DNA of 64,000 nt from Ruegeria sp. Ofav3-42 (lineage in GTDB: Bacteria; Pseudomonadota; Alphaproteobacteria; Rhodobacterales; Rhodobacteraceae), in the NCBI RefSeq assembly GCF_022347725.1, contig NZ_JAKRGB010000006.1, positions 124,001 to 188,000 of the forward strand, read 5' to 3'. Positions 8,927-19,232 of this stretch are shown piece by piece. The position numbers and the translations under genes are program-made. The notes below the pieces were generated by a model, which was given only the letters and a program-made list of their open reading frames with translations, ran no database searches and was not told the origin of the DNA. How positions within the stretch are numbered: the first letter of the stretch is position 1; each line of letters begins with the position of its first letter.

Positions 8927-9096
8927 TGGTTTCTCCCAGGGAAATAAAGTTGCGCGGAATGGGGCATTTTTTGTCGGAAAGTTCAAGCGCAAAATCGCCG
9001 CATCGCAGCATGCGCGACGCAACGTGCGTTCGCTTAACCGAATTTCGGCTTGTAGTCGTCAGCTTGATTGCCAGTTGGAATCGAATGAGGTCGAAG

Positions 9097-9396
9097 ATGC
9101 AAAAGACGCTGTTCAAGTTGACGATGGGCCTTGGAATAATGGTTCTGGCCGCGCAACAGGTCCACGCCCGCAACTGTGCGCCGCGTGACGAGGTGATTAA
9201 ACGGCTGATCGAAACCTACGGCGAAACTCGCCAGGGAATGGGCATCGCGCGTCAGGGGGCGGTGATGGAGGTTTATGCCTCGGATCAAAGTGGCAGTTGG
9301 ACAGTCACAGTGACGTTGCCTGACGGGATGACATGCCTTGTGGCATCGGGACAGGCCTATGAGAATGTGGCTGAAACCCTGCCACCAAACGTTTGA
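9097..9396 (+). CDS. Small exported protein of unknown function
   Basis: A 99-residue protein, MQKTLFKLTMGLGIMVLAAQ then a cleavage site near VHARNC. The mature part has two cysteines (NCAPRDEV and MTCLVASG), a possible disulfide, and the pattern SGSWTVTVTLPDGMTCLVASGQ. I chose ATG 9097, which has AGG 6 nt before it; an ATG at 9085 is also possible. It diverges from mcl2, and its stop codon directly abuts the stop of the converging permease gene. Similar small periplasmic proteins are common in Roseobacters, without known role. Confidence 0.7.
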   Translation: MQKTLFKLTMGLGIMVLAAQQVHARNCAPRDEVIKRLIETYGETRQGMGIARQGAVMEVYASDQSGSWTVTVTLPDGMTCLVASGQAYENVAETLPPNV

Positions 9397-10152
9397 TCAG
9401 GTCAGTGCGTCCCAGATCAGTTTGCTGCCCGTAAGCGTCAAGAGCACATAAGCGAGGCCGAAAAACAGGCGTTCGGATAGCATAAAATGCGCCCTGACGC
9501 CCAACAAGGCACCAAAGATGGCGAACGGGGTCAGCAGTAAATCAGCCCACGCGGTATGCCATGTGAACATGCCCAAAAAGGCGTAAGGCACAAACTTCGC
9601 GGTATTGATGACCCAAAAAACCAAAACAGTCGTGGCTTGAAACTCGGTTTTCGACAAGCGCTGTGACAGCAGGTAAACGGCGGCCGGCGGACCGCCCGCA
9701 TGACTGACAAAGCTGGTGAATCCAGCAACCAAACCGGCTAAGAGCCCGGCAGGGGCAGGCAATCTGTTTGCAAAGCCACGTATCCAGCCTTTGGACTGGC
9801 TTACGTGCCAAACCACAAACCCGACTGAGATTCCTCCTATCAGCAGACGCAAAAGATCATCATTCGTTGCACGAAAGAGCAATGCCCCCAACGCAACGCC
9901 CGGCACGGCCCCAAGGATCAGCAGACGCGAATCCGGCCAGCTCCAGCGTTTCCAGTAGGGTCCCAGTGTTGCCACATCGATCACCATCAGGATCGGCAGC
10001 ATCAGGGCAAGCGCCTGCCCCGGATCCAAAATCAACGCCAGAATCGAGGAGGACGCAAAGGCCACGCCCGAGCCAAACCCGCCCTTTGAGATGCCTGCAA
10101 AGATCACCGCCGGGATCGCCACAGCAAAAAACATCAGGTTCAATTCGAACAT
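9397..10152 (-). CDS. TauE/SafE family sulfite/sulfonate-type permease
   Basis: A 251-residue polytopic membrane protein with about eight hydrophobic segments. The early IFAGISKGGFGSGVAF and the matching later FTSFVSHAGGPPAAVYLL are the two internal repeats of the TauE/SafE family, and the paired G-G-x-x-G and H-A-G-G-P signatures are clear. Members export sulfite, sulfoacetate or other organosulfur anions. There is no sulfur-metabolism gene beside it, so the substrate is open. It is a single gene converging on the small exported protein at 9097. Confidence 0.9.
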   Translation of the reverse strand: MFELNLMFFAVAIPAVIFAGISKGGFGSGVAFASSSILALILDPGQALALMLPILMVIDVATLGPYWKRWSWPDSRLLILGAVPGVALGALLFRATNDDLLRLLIGGISVGFVVWHVSQSKGWIRGFANRLPAPAGLLAGLVAGFTSFVSHAGGPPAAVYLLSQRLSKTEFQATTVLVFWVINTAKFVPYAFLGMFTWHTAWADLLLTPFAIFGALLGVRAHFMLSERLFFGLAYVLLTLTGSKLIWDALT

Positions 10153-10267
10153 GCGGCGTCCCGGTTTAGGCTTGTGTCACTGGCCGTTTAGCGCAATCAG
10201 ATCGGGAAGTGCAAACTGTATGCGGTTGCATGCCGCGCCGCTGAACACTTGCGCGAAAGACATTTAG

Positions 10268-11275
<1,008 letters not shown>

Positions 11276-11297
11276 TCCGGCTATAGCCGTTAAACAG

Positions 11298-11334
11298 AAC
11301 CCGGCTGACCTGTTGGTGGGCCGGGTTTTCTTTT
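11298..11334 (+). terminator. Rho-independent terminator of mdh
   Basis: AACCCGGC (11298-11305) pairs with GCCGGGTT (11320-11327), followed by a T-rich tail through 11334. It starts 22 bp after the mdh stop. Confidence 0.85.
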
Positions 11335-11345
11335 GGGAATTTGCT

Positions 11346-12194
11346 ATGCCATCTCAGGGTTTTGTCATCGCCGCTAGCGGAGAGGACTATATCGAGACCG
11401 CCGTTGAAGCTGCTGTTTCTCTGAAGGCAGCGATGCCCGATGTTCCGGTCGACCTGTTCACCGATATCGAAGGCGCACCCGGAACCGAAATATTCGATCA
11501 GATCCACATGCTGGACAAAAGTTGGTTCCGCCCAAAGTTCGAAAGCCTTGTAAGGTCACGGTTCGACAAAACAGTCTATATGGACGCCGATGTCCGATGC
11601 CTGGCCGATATGTCCGACATCTTCACCGTTCTAGATCGTTTCGACATCGCCATGGTGCATGATCCTCTGCGCAATTCACCGCATGCTCAACGCGTTTGGA
11701 AAACCGCTCTGCCCAATGCCTTTCCACATCTGAACGGAGGGCTTGTCGGTATTCGCGCGTCAGACGAGGTGCTGGCTTTTCTGCGCGAGGTGCAGGAGAC
11801 GATCATCGCGGAAGATCTGAAATCCGATCAGGCGCTGATCCGAGAGAAACTCTTCGACAGCGACCTGCGATTGGCCGTCCTGCCTCCCGAATACAATTTC
11901 CTCGATTACCGGCAGGCCGAGATGTTCGGCTTTCTGCACAGCGCCCCGCGCCTGCTGCACCACTACAAGTTTCACAGCCGTCACAACAAACGGCTCGACA
12001 GCGCGCGGTCGGTTGCCGGGCTGGTTGGACCCGACCTTGAACGTCACCTTCACGCATTGATCGAGGCAGATGCCCAATTGACCCCGGGAACGTCGAAAAA
12101 GGTGCGCCCATTGGTAGACAAAGGCGTGCTCGGCAAGATGCGCAAACTGATATTGTCAGCCAAAAAGGGGATCGTGCGCCTGTGGCGAAGTTAG
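11346..12194 (+). CDS. Glycosyltransferase family 8-like protein
   Basis: A 282-residue protein with a GT-A nucleotide-sugar-transferase look: GFVIAASGEDYIETAVEAA at the start, DKTVYMDADVRCLADMSDIF near residue 75-95 where DAD is the metal-binding DxD, and LNGGLVGIRAS followed by SDQALIREKL, typical of the GT8/glycogenin-like fold. HHYKFHSRH may be the later metal ligand. I start at ATG 11346 because the ORF extension to 11313 lies inside the mdh terminator. A lone gene between mdh and sucC, its own promoter would have to lie within the few bases after that terminator, so read-through is likely. Confidence 0.6.
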   Translation: MPSQGFVIAASGEDYIETAVEAAVSLKAAMPDVPVDLFTDIEGAPGTEIFDQIHMLDKSWFRPKFESLVRSRFDKTVYMDADVRCLADMSDIFTVLDRFDIAMVHDPLRNSPHAQRVWKTALPNAFPHLNGGLVGIRASDEVLAFLREVQETIIAEDLKSDQALIREKLFDSDLRLAVLPPEYNFLDYRQAEMFGFLHSAPRLLHHYKFHSRHNKRLDSARSVAGLVGPDLERHLHALIEADAQLTPGTSKKVRPLVDKGVLGKMRKLILSAKKGIVRLWRS

Positions 12195-12280
12195 GTTTTG
12201 GTTTAGCGCTAGCTGAAATCTGTCTTTATTCTAAAGGGCGTTGACCCTGACGAATCAAAGGATGGTCCCTTTCCGCATTT

Positions 12281-12311
12281 TGTGATCACACGCGAAAAAC
12301 CTGTGATCACA
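12281..12311 (+). promoter_or_regulatory. Tandem palindromic operators upstream of sucC
   Basis: Two perfect TGTGATCACA palindromes (12281-12290 and 12302-12311), centres 21 bp apart, lie 108 bp before the sucC start. They match the pair upstream of sdhC in motif, spacing and distance. A TATAAC at 12383-12388 could be the -10 of the sucC promoter, which would place the sites far enough upstream for an activator. Regulator identity is inferred only. Confidence 0.78.
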
Positions 12312-12419
12312 AATTATGAAAATCTTCGTGAAATACCGCATCCCTGTCAAAAAAGCCTTTAAACTTGCCCCCTAGAAACCCCTATAACGGTTTAATCGTA
12401 GTCAGACAGGACAGTTTCG

Positions 12420-13613
12420 ATGAACATTCACGAATATCAGGCCAAAGCGCTTCTTCGCAGCTATGGCGCTCCGGTCTCCGAAGGTCGCGCGGTTCTGCGC
12501 GCCGAGGAAGCCAAAACCGCAGCCGGTGAACTGGATGGCCCGCTTTGGGTTGTCAAAGCACAAATCCACGCGGGTGGCCGCGGCAAAGGTTCGTTCAAAG
12601 AGGCCGACGCCGGTGAAAAGGGCGGTGTCCGTCTGACCAAGTCGGTCGAAGAAGCGGCCGAAGAAGCCAAGAAGATGCTGGGCCGCACGCTGGTCACGCA
12701 TCAGACAGGCCCCGCGGGCAAGCAAGTCAACCGCATCTACATCGAAGCCGGTTCCGGCATCGAGCGTGAATTGTATCTGGCCCTGCTGGTGGATCGCCAG
12801 ACCAGCCGCATCTCGTTTGTGTGCTCGACCGAAGGCGGCATGGACATCGAAGAAGTGGCCGCAGCCACGCCCGAGAAAATCCTGTCCTTCTCGGTCGATC
12901 CGGCAACCGGCTATCAGCCCTATCATGGACGCCGCATCGCCTTCTCGCTGGGCCTGGAAGGCGCGCAAGTCAAACAATGCGTCAAACTGATGAGCCAGCT
13001 TTACGCAGCCTTCGTCGAGAAGGACATGGAGATGCTGGAGATCAACCCGCTGATCGTCTCGGACAGCGGCGACCTCAAGGTGCTGGACGCCAAGGTCGGC
13101 TTTGACGGCAACGCGGTCTACCGCCACCCCGATATCGCCGAGTTGCGCGACACGACCGAGGAAGATCCCAAGGAACTGGAAGCGTCGAAATACGACCTGA
13201 ACTACATCGCACTGGATGGTGAGATCGGCTGCATGGTCAACGGTGCGGGTCTGGCGATGGCGACGATGGACATCATCAAGCTCTACGGTGCCGAGCCTGC
13301 CAACTTCCTCGATGTGGGCGGTGGTGCCACCAAAGAGAAAGTGACCGAGGCGTTCAAGATCATCACCTCGGACCCGCAGGTCAAAGGCATTCTGGTCAAC
13401 ATCTTCGGCGGCATCATGCGCTGTGACGTCATCGCCGAAGGCGTTGTCGCCGCAGTGAAAGAGGTCGGCCTGCAGGTTCCGCTGGTTGTGCGTCTGGAGG
13501 GGACGAACGTTGAGAAAGGCAAAGAGATCATCAACACCTCTGGCCTGGACGTGATCGCGGCGGACAACCTGAAAGATGGTGCCGAGAAGATCGTGAAGGC
13601 GGTTAAGGGTTGA
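12420..13613 (+). CDS. sucC: Succinyl-CoA synthetase beta subunit (ADP-forming)
   Basis: With SucD it converts succinyl-CoA to succinate with formation of ATP or GTP. The 397-residue protein starts [19 protein letters not shown], the family opening. It has an ATP-grasp domain ([28 protein letters not shown]) and the C-terminal CoA-ligase domain ([28 protein letters not shown]). First gene of the suc operon, downstream of the paired palindromes. Unusually, the next gene is not sucD but an uncharacterised membrane protein starting 3 bp after the stop. Confidence 0.98.
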   Translation: MNIHEYQAKALLRSYGAPVSEGRAVLRAEEAKTAAGELDGPLWVVKAQIHAGGRGKGSFKEADAGEKGGVRLTKSVEEAAEEAKKMLGRTLVTHQTGPAGKQVNRIYIEAGSGIERELYLALLVDRQTSRISFVCSTEGGMDIEEVAAATPEKILSFSVDPATGYQPYHGRRIAFSLGLEGAQVKQCVKLMSQLYAAFVEKDMEMLEINPLIVSDSGDLKVLDAKVGFDGNAVYRHPDIAELRDTTEEDPKELEASKYDLNYIALDGEIGCMVNGAGLAMATMDIIKLYGAEPANFLDVGGGATKEKVTEAFKIITSDPQVKGILVNIFGGIMRCDVIAEGVVAAVKEVGLQVPLVVRLEGTNVEKGKEIINTSGLDVIAADNLKDGAEKIVKAVKG

Positions 13614-13616
13614 GCT

Positions 13617-14150
13617 TTGTCTAATAGCGCGACCAATCAGCAAGCCTTAGTGATCGAGCGTTCAAAGGGTAGAACTGTGCTCGTTCTAGGTATATGCATC
13701 TTGGCCTTTGTCGGCGGTACTTGGATGGTTCAAACCTCCGATACATATAACAACCCGACAAGAGCGTATGTTTCTGGTTGGTCTTGTGCATTGTTCTTTG
13801 GCTGGTTTGGAATCAAGGAAATCATCAATCTGATTAGGTTTCCAAAGAATCTCTGCTGTATCTCGGATACGGGAATCACTTTCTTTCCAAGTTCCCCAGC
13901 CGAGGTTCCATGGAGAGACATAGTTTCCGTTTCGTCCAAGACTATTGGATTGAACAGCTACGTTGTCCTCAACCTGTCACCAGAAGCTTCGGTGCGACGG
14001 AACTTCTGGACGGGTCGAAGTCAGCTAAAGTTCCGGGCGACCCTTCTGAAGGCCAATTTCGATCAGCTCTATCGTGCTGTCTTCAACGCGCATTCGGCCT
14101 ATCGACCGGCGGCCAAAACGACGAATTTATCTAATCAAGGAGACTCCTAA
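13617..14150 (+). CDS. Uncharacterised membrane protein, STM3941-like
   Basis: A 177-residue protein wedged between sucC and sucD. Two transmembrane segments occur near the N-terminus ([19 protein letters not shown] and [17 protein letters not shown]), followed by a soluble domain that resembles PH-like folds of the STM3941 family: [24 protein letters not shown], a pattern in which a beta-strand with an I/V-P-W motif follows the helix pair. I assign a TTG start at 13617 with AGGG 7 nt upstream. Its stop is one base before the sucD ATG, and the sucD ribosome binding site lies inside its last codons, so it is translationally coupled. It is visibly less GC-rich than sucC and sucD, hinting at later insertion. 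Confidence 0.6.
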   Translation: MSNSATNQQALVIERSKGRTVLVLGICILAFVGGTWMVQTSDTYNNPTRAYVSGWSCALFFGWFGIKEIINLIRFPKNLCCISDTGITFFPSSPAEVPWRDIVSVSSKTIGLNSYVVLNLSPEASVRRNFWTGRSQLKFRATLLKANFDQLYRAVFNAHSAYRPAAKTTNLSNQGDS

Positions 14151-14151
14151 A

Positions 14152-15033
14152 ATGGCAGTCCTCATCGACGAAAATACCAAAGTGATCTGTCAGGGCTTTA
14201 CCGGCTCGCAGGGCACATTCCACTCTGAACAGGCCATTGCCTATGGCACCAAAATGGTTGGCGGCGTGACGCCCGGCAAAGGCGGGATGACCCATCTCGA
14301 CCTGCCCGTATTCAACTCGGTCCACGAAGCCAAACACGTGACCGAAGCCAACGCCAGCGTGATCTACGTGCCGCCGCCCTTTGCGGCTGATTCGATCCTC
14401 GAAGCGATTGATGCAGAGATGGAAGTGATTGTCTGCATCACCGAGGGTATCCCGGTTCTGGACATGATGAAGGTGAAACGCGCGCTGGAAGGCTCAAGCT
14501 CGCGCCTGATCGGCCCGAACTGCCCCGGTGTCATCACGCCCGACGCCTGCAAGATCGGCATCATGCCCGGCCACATCCACAAGCGTGGCTCGGTCGGTGT
14601 TGTGTCGCGCTCGGGCACCCTGACCTATGAGGCCGTAAAGCAGACCACCGATGTGGGTCTGGGCCAGTCGACCTGTGTGGGCATCGGCGGCGACCCGATC
14701 AAAGGCACCGAGCATATCGACGTGCTGGAATGGTTCCTGGCGGATGACGAGACCGAGTCGATCATCATGATCGGTGAGATCGGTGGCTCGGCCGAGGAAG
14801 AGGCCGCGCAGTTCCTGGCGGATGAGGCCAAGAAGGGCCGCAAGAAGCCGACCGCCGGTTTCATCGCAGGCCGCACGGCCCCTCCGGGCCGCCGCATGGG
14901 CCACGCGGGCGCCATCGTCGCTGGCGGCAAGGGCGGTGCCGAGGACAAGATCGAAGCCATGCGCTCGGCCGGTATCGTCGTGGCCGAAAGCCCGGCGCAG
15001 CTGGGTGAGGCTGTGCTGGAAGCGATTGGCTAA
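14152..15033 (+). CDS. sucD: Succinyl-CoA synthetase alpha subunit
   Basis: The 293-residue alpha subunit binds CoA and carries the phosphohistidine. It starts [18 protein letters not shown] with an AAGGAG site upstream; the Rossmann segment [14 protein letters not shown], the CoA-binding GGVTPGKGG and the active-site [12 protein letters not shown] are present. The ORF extends upstream to 14074, but the ATG at 14152 is the family start. It is complete and the partner of sucC despite the intervening gene. Confidence 0.98.
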   Translation: MAVLIDENTKVICQGFTGSQGTFHSEQAIAYGTKMVGGVTPGKGGMTHLDLPVFNSVHEAKHVTEANASVIYVPPPFAADSILEAIDAEMEVIVCITEGIPVLDMMKVKRALEGSSSRLIGPNCPGVITPDACKIGIMPGHIHKRGSVGVVSRSGTLTYEAVKQTTDVGLGQSTCVGIGGDPIKGTEHIDVLEWFLADDETESIIMIGEIGGSAEEEAAQFLADEAKKGRKKPTAGFIAGRTAPPGRRMGHAGAIVAGGKGGAEDKIEAMRSAGIVVAESPAQLGEAVLEAIG

Positions 15034-15034
15034 C

Positions 15035-15730
15035 ATGCTCGCTCGCAGACTCCACGGTTGTTTGATTGCTTCGGCGTTTTGCTTATCGGCAAACGTTCTG
15101 GTCGCAGATGAATTAAACTGGCCTGAGTCAATCTGCAGTGAACTTGAAGTGGACAGCCGGGAAGTTGTTTCCCGGCTGCGTCAAAACGGCTGGATCGACG
15201 CAGATGATGCGACGCAAAGATCGGCTATGTTGTCCGAACAATGGATAGGCGTTCTTAACACTTACTTTTGGGAAAATGGCTTGGATGGGGCAGAGAAACG
15301 TCTCGCGGTACTCAACTCGTACACTGGCAACATTAAAGAGCTGTACTTTGAGGCATACCAGAGCCGCCCAGAGATTCTGATGGACCCAATCAGTGATGGG
15401 ATCGTTATCGCAGGCACCACTGACATCAAAGGAACAGAAGCAAATCGTTTCTACTTTGATTTGTGCTATCACTTGATGAAAAATAGCCAGATCACATCGG
15501 AGTTGATCTCGGCGGCAGTTGCAAAAGAAGCATATGGAACGAAAGTGACGCCCGCTTCTAGAGCATACAATCTCAGGTTTAGAAAAGGAGAACCAAGACG
15601 CACCGATGGGTTGCTCTACGTGGAACTATTGCCCGGTGCCTTTGAGGCATTTGGCGATAACGCGCCTGTCTACTGGACCCAAATCAGGCGAACGTCTGAG
15701 CAAATAGTCGTACCGGAGGTCAGCGAATGA
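15035..15730 (+). CDS. Exported protein of unknown function between sucD and sucA
   Basis: A 231-residue protein beginning MLARRLHGCLIASAFCLSAN, a signal peptide, cleaved near VLVADELNW. No family is recognised. It contains several aromatic and acidic stretches (YFWENGLDGAEKRL, NRFYFDLCYHLMKNS) and a pair of cysteines (SICSELE, DLCYHL). The start is one base after the sucD stop and the end overlaps the next gene by 4 bp (ATGA), so it is embedded in the operon. Lower GC and codon use unlike the surrounding TCA genes suggest it was inserted. Confidence 0.6.
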   Translation: MLARRLHGCLIASAFCLSANVLVADELNWPESICSELEVDSREVVSRLRQNGWIDADDATQRSAMLSEQWIGVLNTYFWENGLDGAEKRLAVLNSYTGNIKELYFEAYQSRPEILMDPISDGIVIAGTTDIKGTEANRFYFDLCYHLMKNSQITSELISAAVAKEAYGTKVTPASRAYNLRFRKGEPRRTDGLLYVELLPGAFEAFGDNAPVYWTQIRRTSEQIVVPEVSE

Positions 15731-16275
15731 ACATGACCTTCTCCGACGCCATCCGCACCTGTTTCTCTAAATTCTTCACCTTCTCGGGTCGTGCCTCACG
15801 ACCCGAATACTGGTTCTTTTTCCTGTTCATCGTAATCTGGAGCTTTATTGCCGGGATCATCGACTGGCAGTTCTTCACTCAGGTCTCGGTCAGCCAAACT
15901 GACGAGGTCAAAGCCGTAACTGCGACGTCCTCTGCGCCAGTACAAAGCATCGTCGGCCTGATCGTGTTCATCCCACATCTGGCCGTCGCGTGGCGGCGGA
16001 TGCATGATACCGGGCGCAGCGGGCTTTACGCTCTGTTGCCGATCCTGCTGATCCTCGGGGCCTTTGCGGTGCTGATCTTTGGCATCGGCCTTGCCTCCAG
16101 TTTCCAGCATGGCGGCAATCTGGACATTTTGTTCACCCGCGCCACTTTGCTGGTCGTCCTTCCGACACTGCTTGTTTTGATTGTGTCGCCCCTCCTGGTT
16201 CTGTGGTGGCTAACCCGCCCCAGCCAACCAGGCACCAACCAATACGGTCCCAACCCACATGAGGTAGCCCAATGA
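15727..16275 (+). CDS. DUF805 family membrane protein
   Basis: A 182-residue inner-membrane protein. The N-terminal MTFSDAIRTCFSKFFTFSGRASRPEYWFF pattern, with the S-G-R-A-S-R-x-E-Y-W-x-F signature, and RRMHDTGRSGLYALL define DUF805 (YhaH type). About four hydrophobic helices follow. Its ATG overlaps the previous stop and its stop overlaps the sucA start (ATGA both times), so it is translated in series. A GGAGG site precedes it. Function of the family is unknown. Confidence 0.88.
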   Translation: MNMTFSDAIRTCFSKFFTFSGRASRPEYWFFFLFIVIWSFIAGIIDWQFFTQVSVSQTDEVKAVTATSSAPVQSIVGLIVFIPHLAVAWRRMHDTGRSGLYALLPILLILGAFAVLIFGIGLASSFQHGGNLDILFTRATLLVVLPTLLVLIVSPLLVLWWLTRPSQPGTNQYGPNPHEVAQ

Positions 16276-19229
16276 CCGAACACACGCCCAACTCTGCCTT
16301 CCATGCCTCAAGCTTTATGCAGGGGCACAATGCGGAATACCTGGAGCAGCTCTATGCCCAGTACACTAAAGACCCAAATGCGGTGGATGCTGCCTGGGTC
16401 GAGTTTTTCCGGACCATGGGCGATGCCACACCGGACGTTCAACGCGAGGCTGAAGGGCCATCCTGGGCGCGCACCGACTGGCCTCCGATGCCAGCGGATG
16501 ACCTGACGGGCGCATTGACGGGCGAATGGGCCGAAATCGACGCCAAGGCGGCAGGCAAGAAAATCAAGGACAAGGCGGCGGACAAAGGCGTCACGGTCAG
16601 CGAAGATCAAATTAAACGCGCGGTGCTGGACAGCCTGCGGGCACTGATGCTGATCCGGGCTTATCGTATCCGGGGCCATCTGGCCGCCAATCTGGATCCG
16701 CTGGGTATGCGCGCAGCCAGCACACATCCTGAGCTGGACCCTAAAACCTACGGCTTTACCGAGGCCGACATGGATCGGCCGATTTTCATCGACAACGTGC
16801 TGGGCTTGCAGATGGCCAGCATGCGCCAGATCGTCGAGATCGTGAAGCGGACCTACTGCGGCACCTTTGCGCTGCAATACATGCATATCTCAGATCCGGA
16901 ACAGGCCGCTTGGCTGAAAGAGCGGATCGAGGGCTACGGCAAGGAAATCCAGTTCACCAAGGAAGGCCGTAAGGCGATCCTGAACAAGATGGTCGAGGCC
17001 GAGGGCTTTGAGAAGTTCCTGCATGTGAAATACATGGGCACCAAGCGGTTTGGTCTGGACGGGGGCGAAGCGCTGATCCCTGCGATGGAGCAGATCATCA
17101 AGCGCGGCGGTGCGCTGGGTGTCAGCGATATCGTCATCGGTATGCCCCACCGTGGCCGCCTGAACATCCTGGCCAACGTGATGCGCAAACCTTACCGCGC
17201 GATCTTCAACGAGTTTCAGGGCGGCAGTTTCAAACCCGAAGATGTGGATGGTTCGGGCGACGTGAAGTATCACCTCGGCGCGTCCAGTGACCGTGAGTTT
17301 GATGGCAACGCCGTACACTTGTCACTGACTGCGAACCCCAGCCACCTTGAGGCGGTGAACCCGGTTGTTCTGGGCAAGGTTCGCGCCAAACAGGATCAGT
17401 TGGGCGACGAAGACCGCACCAAGGTCATGGGCATCCTTCTGCACGGGGATGCGGCCTTTGCCGGTCAGGGTGTTGTGGCCGAAGGATTTGGCCTGTCTGG
17501 CCTCAAGGGCCACAAGACCGGCGGCACGATGCATATCGTTGTGAACAACCAGATCGGCTTTACCACCGCACCGCATTTCAGCCGTTCCAGCCCCTATCCG
17601 ACGGATATCGCGCTGATGGTTGAGGCGCCGATCTTCCACGTCAACGGCGACGACCCCGAGGCGGTTGTTCACGCCGCCAAGGTCGCGACAGAGTTCCGCC
17701 AAAAGTTCCACAAGGACGTGGTCATAGACATCTTCTGCTATCGCCGGTTTGGTCACAACGAGGGCGATGAGCCTATGTTCACCAACCCGATCATGTACAA
17801 GAAGATCAAAACCCATAAGACCACGCTCAGCCTCTATACCGAGCGTCTGGTCAAGGACGGCCTTATCCCCGAGGGTGAGATCGAGGACATGAAAGCCGCC
17901 TTCCAGGCCCATCTGAATGATGAGTTCGAGGCCGGCAAAGACTACAAGCCCAACAAGGCCGACTGGCTGGATGGGCGCTGGTCGCATCTCGACAAGAACA
18001 AGGAAGAGTACGTCCGCGGTGACACCGCCATCGCGCCCGAAACGCTGGCCGAGGTCGGGAATGCCCTGACCCATGCACCGGCAGATATCGCCGTTCACAA
18101 GACGGTCGCGCGACTGCTGGACCACAAGAAACAAATGTTTGACAGCGGCAAAGGCTTCGACTGGGCCACAGGTGAAGCCTTGGCCTTTGGCTCGCTGCTG
18201 ACCGAAGGTTATCCGGTGCGTTTGTCCGGCCAGGACGCGACGCGCGGGACGTTCAGTCAGCGTCATTCGGGTTTCGTGCATCAGGAAACCGAAGAACGAT
18301 ACTATCCGCTGAACAACATTCGTGAAGGTCAGTCGAAATACGAAGTGATCGACTCGATGCTGTCCGAATATGCGGTTCTTGGCTTCGAATATGGCTTCTC
18401 GCTGGCGGAACCGAACGCTCTGACCCTGTGGGAAGCGCAGTTCGGTGATTTTGCCAACGGCGCGCAGATCATGTTCGACCAGTTCATCAGCTCGGGCGAA
18501 AGCAAGTGGCTGCGCATGTCCGGTCTGGTCACCCTGCTGCCGCACGGGTTCGAAGGGCAAGGCCCCGAGCACAGCTCGGCCCGTCTGGAACGGTTCCTGC
18601 AGATGTGCGGTCAGGACAACTGGATCGTGGCGAACTGTACGACGCCTGCGAACTACTTTCACATCCTGCGCCGTCAGTTGCATCGCACATTCCGCAAACC
18701 ACTTATCCTGGTGACTCCGAAATCGCTGCTGCGTCACAAGTTGGCGGTCAGCACGGCCGACGATTTCACCACCGGCTCCAGCTTCCACCGGGTGCTGTGG
18801 GATGATGCGCAAAAGGGCAACTCGGACACCACGCTGGTCAAGGACGACGAGATCAAGCGCGTGGTGATGTGTTCCGGCAAGGTCTATTACGATCTTCTGG
18901 AAGAACGTGATGCGCGTGGTATCGACGATGTCTACCTGATGCGGATCGAGCAATTCTATCCCTTCCCGGCACATTCGCTGATCAATGAGCTTGAGCGTTT
19001 CAAGGGTGCCGAGGTGATCTGGTGTCAGGAAGAACCCAAGAACCAGGGTGCCTGGACCTTTATCGAGCCGAACATCGAATGGGTTCTGACCCGTATCGGA
19101 GCCAAGCATACACGGCCACGCTACGTCGGCCGCGCCACTTCGGCCTCGCCCGCAACGGGTCTGGCCAGCCAACACAAAGCCCAACAAGAAGCGCTGGTCG
19201 ACGAAGCGCTGAGCATTGAAGGAAAATAA
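16272..19229 (+). CDS. sucA: 2-Oxoglutarate dehydrogenase E1 component
   Basis: The thiamine-diphosphate enzyme that decarboxylates 2-oxoglutarate and transfers the succinyl group to the SucB lipoyl domain. At 985 residues it has the usual layout: an N-terminal segment (SFMQGHNAEYLEQLY) that binds E2, then RGHLAANLDPLG, the ThDP-region GMPHRGRLNILANV, the metal-ligand block GDAAFAGQGVVAE with NNQIGFT, and the transketolase-pyrimidine domain (GYPVRLSGQDATRGTFSQRH, LPHGFEGQGPEHSS). It overlaps the DUF805 gene by 4 bp and is followed 3 bp later by sucB. Confidence 0.98.
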   Translation: MTEHTPNSAFHASSFMQGHNAEYLEQLYAQYTKDPNAVDAAWVEFFRTMGDATPDVQREAEGPSWARTDWPPMPADDLTGALTGEWAEIDAKAAGKKIKDKAADKGVTVSEDQIKRAVLDSLRALMLIRAYRIRGHLAANLDPLGMRAASTHPELDPKTYGFTEADMDRPIFIDNVLGLQMASMRQIVEIVKRTYCGTFALQYMHISDPEQAAWLKERIEGYGKEIQFTKEGRKAILNKMVEAEGFEKFLHVKYMGTKRFGLDGGEALIPAMEQIIKRGGALGVSDIVIGMPHRGRLNILANVMRKPYRAIFNEFQGGSFKPEDVDGSGDVKYHLGASSDREFDGNAVHLSLTANPSHLEAVNPVVLGKVRAKQDQLGDEDRTKVMGILLHGDAAFAGQGVVAEGFGLSGLKGHKTGGTMHIVVNNQIGFTTAPHFSRSSPYPTDIALMVEAPIFHVNGDDPEAVVHAAKVATEFRQKFHKDVVIDIFCYRRFGHNEGDEPMFTNPIMYKKIKTHKTTLSLYTERLVKDGLIPEGEIEDMKAAFQAHLNDEFEAGKDYKPNKADWLDGRWSHLDKNKEEYVRGDTAIAPETLAEVGNALTHAPADIAVHKTVARLLDHKKQMFDSGKGFDWATGEALAFGSLLTEGYPVRLSGQDATRGTFSQRHSGFVHQETEERYYPLNNIREGQSKYEVIDSMLSEYAVLGFEYGFSLAEPNALTLWEAQFGDFANGAQIMFDQFISSGESKWLRMSGLVTLLPHGFEGQGPEHSSARLERFLQMCGQDNWIVANCTTPANYFHILRRQLHRTFRKPLILVTPKSLLRHKLAVSTADDFTTGSSFHRVLWDDAQKGNSDTTLVKDDEIKRVVMCSGKVYYDLLEERDARGIDDVYLMRIEQFYPFPAHSLINELERFKGAEVIWCQEEPKNQGAWTFIEPNIEWVLTRIGAKHTRPRYVGRATSASPATGLASQHKAQQEALVDEALSIEGK

Positions 19230-19232
19230 TCG

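Noticed and set aside
12402..13643. Long minus-strand reading frame of 413 codons opposite sucC
   Set aside because: It is the shadow of a GC-rich gene; the plus-strand frame has all succinyl-CoA synthetase motifs and the minus frame none.
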